Below are positions 7,185 through 9,267 of a stretch of 9,267 nucleotides of DNA, piece after piece. Position numbers and translations under genes: made by a program. The stretch comes from Deferribacteraceae bacterium (GTDB taxonomy: Bacteria; Chrysiogenota; Deferribacteres; Deferribacterales; JAISNW01): NCBI GenBank assembly GCA_031276055.1, contig JAISNW010000041.1, positions 1-9,267 of the forward strand, in the 5' to 3' direction. Each line of letters starts with the position of its first letter. The stretch's first letter is position 1. The notes beneath the pieces were generated by a model. The model was not told where the DNA came from, searched no databases, and saw only the letters and a program-made list of their open reading frames with translations.

Positions 7185-7210
7185 GCTTGTGAAAACATGG
7201 TTTCACGAGC
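7185..7210 (+). other. Second hairpin in the sbp-cysT spacer
   Basis: GCTTGTGAAA (7185-7194) pairs with TTTCACGAGC (7201-7210) through 10 pairs including one T-G, with a 6-nt loop. It begins two bases after the T-run of the preceding terminator-like hairpin and has no T-run of its own. It may stabilise the 5' end of a processed cysT mRNA or be a protein-binding palindrome. The following stretch to 7304 is purine-rich and holds no recognisable gene or strong promoter. Confidence 0.5.
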
Positions 7211-7304
7211 AGGGCCACGGGAGCGGCACGTTTGCGGAGTAAAAAAATTAAGGCTGCTGAGGACTTAAAGAAAGCGGACGCAAAATATATTGGGGATTAT
7301 ATAG

Positions 7305-8132
7305 ATGCTAAAAGGGAAAAAAACAAGCGGTCTGCCAGGTTTCGGCTTAACACTAGGGCTATCCATGATGTATATGTCGCTTCTGGTGCTGATACCGCTG
7401 TTCTCCCTTATCCTATACTCTGTGAGGTTATCGCCTGGCGAGTATTGGCAGATTATCACAAACGACAGAGTGCTTGCAGCGTTTCGAGTCTCTTTCTCTT
7501 CGGCGCTCTTTGCCGCTCTTATTGACGGCTTCTTCGGTTTTATCATCGCTTGGGTTTTAACTCGATACTCTTTTTACGGCAAACGCGTTATCGATGCGCT
7601 TATCGATCTCCCTTTTGCCATCCCCACTGCGGTAGCGGGGATCACCCTCTCTTACCTTTTCACCGCTAATTCACGTTTGGGAAGGTTTCTAATGGATCAT
7701 GAGATAGAGATCGGGCTTACAAACGCGGGAATAGTTATAGCTCTAACATTTATAGGGCTTCCATTTGTGGTGCGGACAGTTCAGCCTGTCTTGCAAGATT
7801 TTGATAAAGAGCTTGAGGAGGCGTCAGCCAGCCTTGGAGCAAACTTTTATAAAACTTTTTTAAGGGTTATCTTGCCTTCGATCGCCCCCGCTCTAATTAC
7901 AGGCTTTGCTATGGCATTCGCCCGCGGACTGGGGGAATACGGCTCGGTTATCTTTATCGCCACAAATATGCCCTATGAGAGTGAGATTGTGCCGCGCCTA
8001 ATTGTGCAAAAGCTCCTAAACTTTGACTATAAAGGGGCAAGCGCTATAGGAACAGCGATGCTTGCGTGCGCATTCACCCTCTTGCTGATAATCAATCTGC
8101 TGCAGCACCGGTTGCAGAGGAGGATAATTTGA
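7305..8132 (+). CDS. cysT: Sulfate/thiosulfate ABC transporter permease CysT (CysU)
   Basis: CysT is one of two inner-membrane permease subunits that carry sulfate or thiosulfate inward, driven by CysA. The 275 residues match E. coli CysT (277) in length and order: LPGFGLTLGLS (10-20) at the N-terminus, hydrophobic segments around 22-40, 66-84, 105-120, 141-155, 195-220 and 248-266, and blocks such as ALIDLPFAIPTAVAG (98-112) and PFVVRTVQPVL (153-163). The cytoplasmic EAA loop that docks the ATPase is at about 171-200 (EEASASLGANFYKTF...LPSIAPALITG). The ATG is supported by alignment to the E. coli start; upstream there is only a weak GGGGA 9 nt away, suggesting modest translation. It follows sbp by 196 nt containing two hairpins, and its TGA overlaps the cysW start. 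Confidence 0.96.
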   Translation: MLKGKKTSGLPGFGLTLGLSMMYMSLLVLIPLFSLILYSVRLSPGEYWQIITNDRVLAAFRVSFSSALFAALIDGFFGFIIAWVLTRYSFYGKRVIDALIDLPFAIPTAVAGITLSYLFTANSRLGRFLMDHEIEIGLTNAGIVIALTFIGLPFVVRTVQPVLQDFDKELEEASASLGANFYKTFLRVILPSIAPALITGFAMAFARGLGEYGSVIFIATNMPYESEIVPRLIVQKLLNFDYKGASAIGTAMLACAFTLLLIINLLQHRLQRRII

Positions 8133-8977
8133 GCACAAAGAAGGTTAATATAGAGCCTAGGTGGATAATGCCCGCGACGCTCGCAATCTCTCTAATATTC
8201 CTCTCTTTTTTTATATTCCTTCCGCTTATCACTATATTTTCAGAGGCTTTCAGCAGAGGGGCGGCATATTATTTCAACGCCTTGAAAGATAGAGACGTCG
8301 CCGCATCTATAAGATTAACCCTTATCACTGCGGCAATCTGCGTGCCTATCAATACAGTATTTGGGGTTATGCTTGCATGGGCTATTACAAAGTTTAACTT
8401 CAGGGGGAAAAATCTCCTTACCACCTTAGTGGAAGTCCCGTTTACTGTATCCCCCGTAATAGCGGGTTTAATCTTCGTTTTCCTCTTCGGCTCTTTTGGG
8501 TGGTTTGGGGGGATTCTTGAAAAGATGAACTTGAGGATAGTTTTTGCAGTTCCAGGGATATTCCTCGCCACCGCCTTTGTGACATTCCCCTTTGTTGTTA
8601 AAGAGCTAATCCCTTTAATGCACGATCTAGGAAAAGATGACGAGGAAGCGGCTTTAACCTTAGGTGCAAGCGGTTTGAAAACCTTTTTTAGGGTTACTCT
8701 GCCGAATATAAAGTGGGGGCTGTTATATGGAATTATCCTCACAAATGCCAGGGCTATGGGGGAATATGGGGCTGTAGCGGTGGTATCAGGGCTTGTTCGG
8801 GGTGTGACCACCACGATGCCGCTTTATATAGAGATTTTATATGGAGAATATCTTTTTGCTGCTGCGTTTGCAGTGGCATCGCTTCTCACGCTTTTAGCGA
8901 TAATAACCTTAATTATAAAAGCGGTGCTTGAAAAGATAATTGCAGAGCAGAGAAAACGGAAATTTGCAGATATTTAA
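8129..8977 (+). CDS. cysW: Sulfate/thiosulfate ABC transporter permease CysW
   Basis: CysW is the second membrane permease subunit, forming the heterodimeric channel with CysT. I place the start at TTG 8129, which overlaps the cysT stop (TTGA) and has AGAGGAGG (8116-8123) 5 nt upstream. A GTG at 8066 in the same frame would add 21 residues encoded inside cysT, without a comparable ribosome-binding site. The resulting 282 residues are close to E. coli CysW (291). Family blocks: FGVMLAWAITKFNFRGK (78-94), EVPFTVSPVIAGLIF (102-116), FVTFPFVVKELIPLM (150-164), the EAA loop DDEEAALTLGASGLKTFFRVTLPNI (170-194) and ILTNARAMGEYGAVAVVSG (203-221). About six membrane segments are visible. It is followed 56 nt later by cysA. 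Confidence 0.95.
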   Translation: MSTKKVNIEPRWIMPATLAISLIFLSFFIFLPLITIFSEAFSRGAAYYFNALKDRDVAASIRLTLITAAICVPINTVFGVMLAWAITKFNFRGKNLLTTLVEVPFTVSPVIAGLIFVFLFGSFGWFGGILEKMNLRIVFAVPGIFLATAFVTFPFVVKELIPLMHDLGKDDEEAALTLGASGLKTFFRVTLPNIKWGLLYGIILTNARAMGEYGAVAVVSGLVRGVTTTMPLYIEILYGEYLFAAAFAVASLLTLLAIITLIIKAVLEKIIAEQRKRKFADI

Positions 8978-8986
8978 ATTATTGAA

Positions 8987-8996
8987 GGGGGAGAGG
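8987..8996 (+). promoter_or_regulatory. Candidate ribosome-binding site of cysA, displaced by the hairpin
   Basis: The 11 nt directly before the cysA ATG (CAAAATTTTTT) contain no Shine-Dalgarno sequence. The nearest unpaired match is GGGGGAGAGG at 8987-8996, 37 nt away in linear distance. If hairpin 8997-9022 forms, those 26 nt are looped out and the site comes to 11 nt from the ATG, a workable spacing. The G-run inside the hairpin (9003-9007) is a less likely alternative because it is paired. Confidence 0.4.
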
Positions 8997-9033
8997 TAGA
9001 GAGGGGGTCTGCCCCCTTTCTACAAAATTTTTT
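8997..9033 (+). terminator. Terminator-like hairpin immediately before cysA
   Basis: TAGAGAGGGGG (8997-9007) pairs with CCCCCTTTCTA (9012-9022) along all 11 positions (one G-T), closing a TCTG tetraloop. CAAAA then six T (9028-9033) run directly into the cysA ATG. This is the form of an intrinsic terminator with a slightly displaced T-run, but it lies between two genes of one transporter. It could attenuate cysA transcription, control its translation, or both. Confidence 0.65.
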
Positions 9034-9267
9034 ATGAGTATAGAGATATCACATATTAGTAAATGTTTTGATAACTTTACTGCCCTAAACGATATAAACC
9101 TTAGCATACCTGAGGGGCAGCTCACCGCATTGCTTGGACCTTCAGGTTCAGGGAAAACCACCCTTTTAAGAATTATAGCGGGGCTTGAAACGCCGGATGA
9201 GGGGCAGGTTAAATTTTTTGGGGTTGACGCCACAAATAAACAGAGTAAAGATAGGAAGGTGGGCTTT
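9034..9267 (+). CDS. cysA: Sulfate/thiosulfate ABC transporter ATPase CysA (5' part, truncated by the window edge)
   Basis: CysA is the cytoplasmic ATPase that powers sulfate import through CysT/CysW. The first 78 codons are in the window. They show the usual ABC start ([20 protein letters not shown]), the Walker A motif GPSGSGKT (35-42), [15 protein letters not shown] (43-57) and the beginning of the strand leading to the Q-loop (RKVGF, 74-78). The Q-loop, signature motif, Walker B and the C-terminal regulatory domain lie outside the window. The ATG at 9034 is the only start candidate upstream of Walker A: a TGA lies in frame at 8983-8985 and no ATG, GTG or TTG occurs between. The assignment to CysA rather than another ABC ATPase rests on the preceding sbp-cysT-cysW. 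Translation is probably affected by the hairpin directly upstream. Confidence 0.93.
   Translation, partial: MSIEISHISKCFDNFTALNDINLSIPEGQLTALLGPSGSGKTTLLRIIAGLETPDEGQVKFFGVDATNKQSKDRKVGF

Noticed and set aside
7232..7525. Plus-strand open frame starting at a TTG in the sbp-cysT spacer, opening with a Lys-rich stretch
   Set aside because: It runs in another frame through cysT, the Lys content simply reflects A-rich DNA, it has no clear ribosome-binding site, and it resembles no protein I know.
8066..8128. Extended cysW start at GTG 8066
   Set aside because: The extra 21 codons lie wholly inside cysT and encode no family-like sequence, while TTG 8129 has AGAGGAGG at ideal spacing.
8269..8814. 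Long minus-strand open frame inside cysW
   Set aside because: It is antisense to a clearly conserved gene, rich in Lys/Pro/Thr with no recognisable motif; a shadow of cysW codon bias.

Overview
The window holds two divergent gene clusters of a bacterial chromosome, separated by an AT-rich spacer at 5769-6067. It looks Gram-negative: there is a periplasmic sulfate-binding protein with a cleavable signal peptide, and a lipoprotein-anchored thioredoxin with Ser at +2 after the lipobox Cys. The sulfate genes can be aligned by eye with the enterobacterial Sbp/CysT/CysW/CysA proteins, but frequent ATA/AGA codons and the gene order do not look enterobacterial. I cannot place the organism more precisely. 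I see no insertion sequences, CRISPR arrays, tRNA or rRNA genes, or prophage genes.

Left arm (minus strand, read from 5768 down to 158): nitroreductase-family flavoprotein, FolE2 (type IB GTP cyclohydrolase I), YfbR-like HD-domain nucleotide phosphohydrolase, TlpA-like thioredoxin lipoprotein, and CarB (carbamoyl phosphate synthetase large subunit). The first gap is 9 nt. After that the genes overlap by 29, 4 and 17 nt, so this is almost certainly one translationally coupled operon. Beyond carB, a candidate promoter precedes the first 15 codons of another minus-strand gene that runs off the left edge. Its start looks like a signal peptide or membrane segment.

Right arm (plus strand, 6068 to the end): sbp, cysT, cysW and the first 78 codons of cysA. 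Together they encode an ABC sulfate/thiosulfate importer: periplasmic binder, two permeases and ATPase. The sbp gene has a good sigma70-type promoter and a strong ribosome-binding site. A terminator-like hairpin lies between sbp and cysT, which fits partial termination that yields more binding protein than permease. cysW starts at a TTG overlapping the cysT stop. A second terminator-like hairpin sits directly before cysA and appears to separate its only purine-rich ribosome-binding sequence from the start codon.

The gene content is conventional and I found no clear evidence of a new multi-gene system. The most interesting points are the structured RNA before cysA, the FolE2 plus HD-hydrolase pair (which resembles the archaeal MptA/MptB step in pterin synthesis), a tandem 9-mer in the sbp leader, and the complete absence of Cys and internal Met from Sbp.
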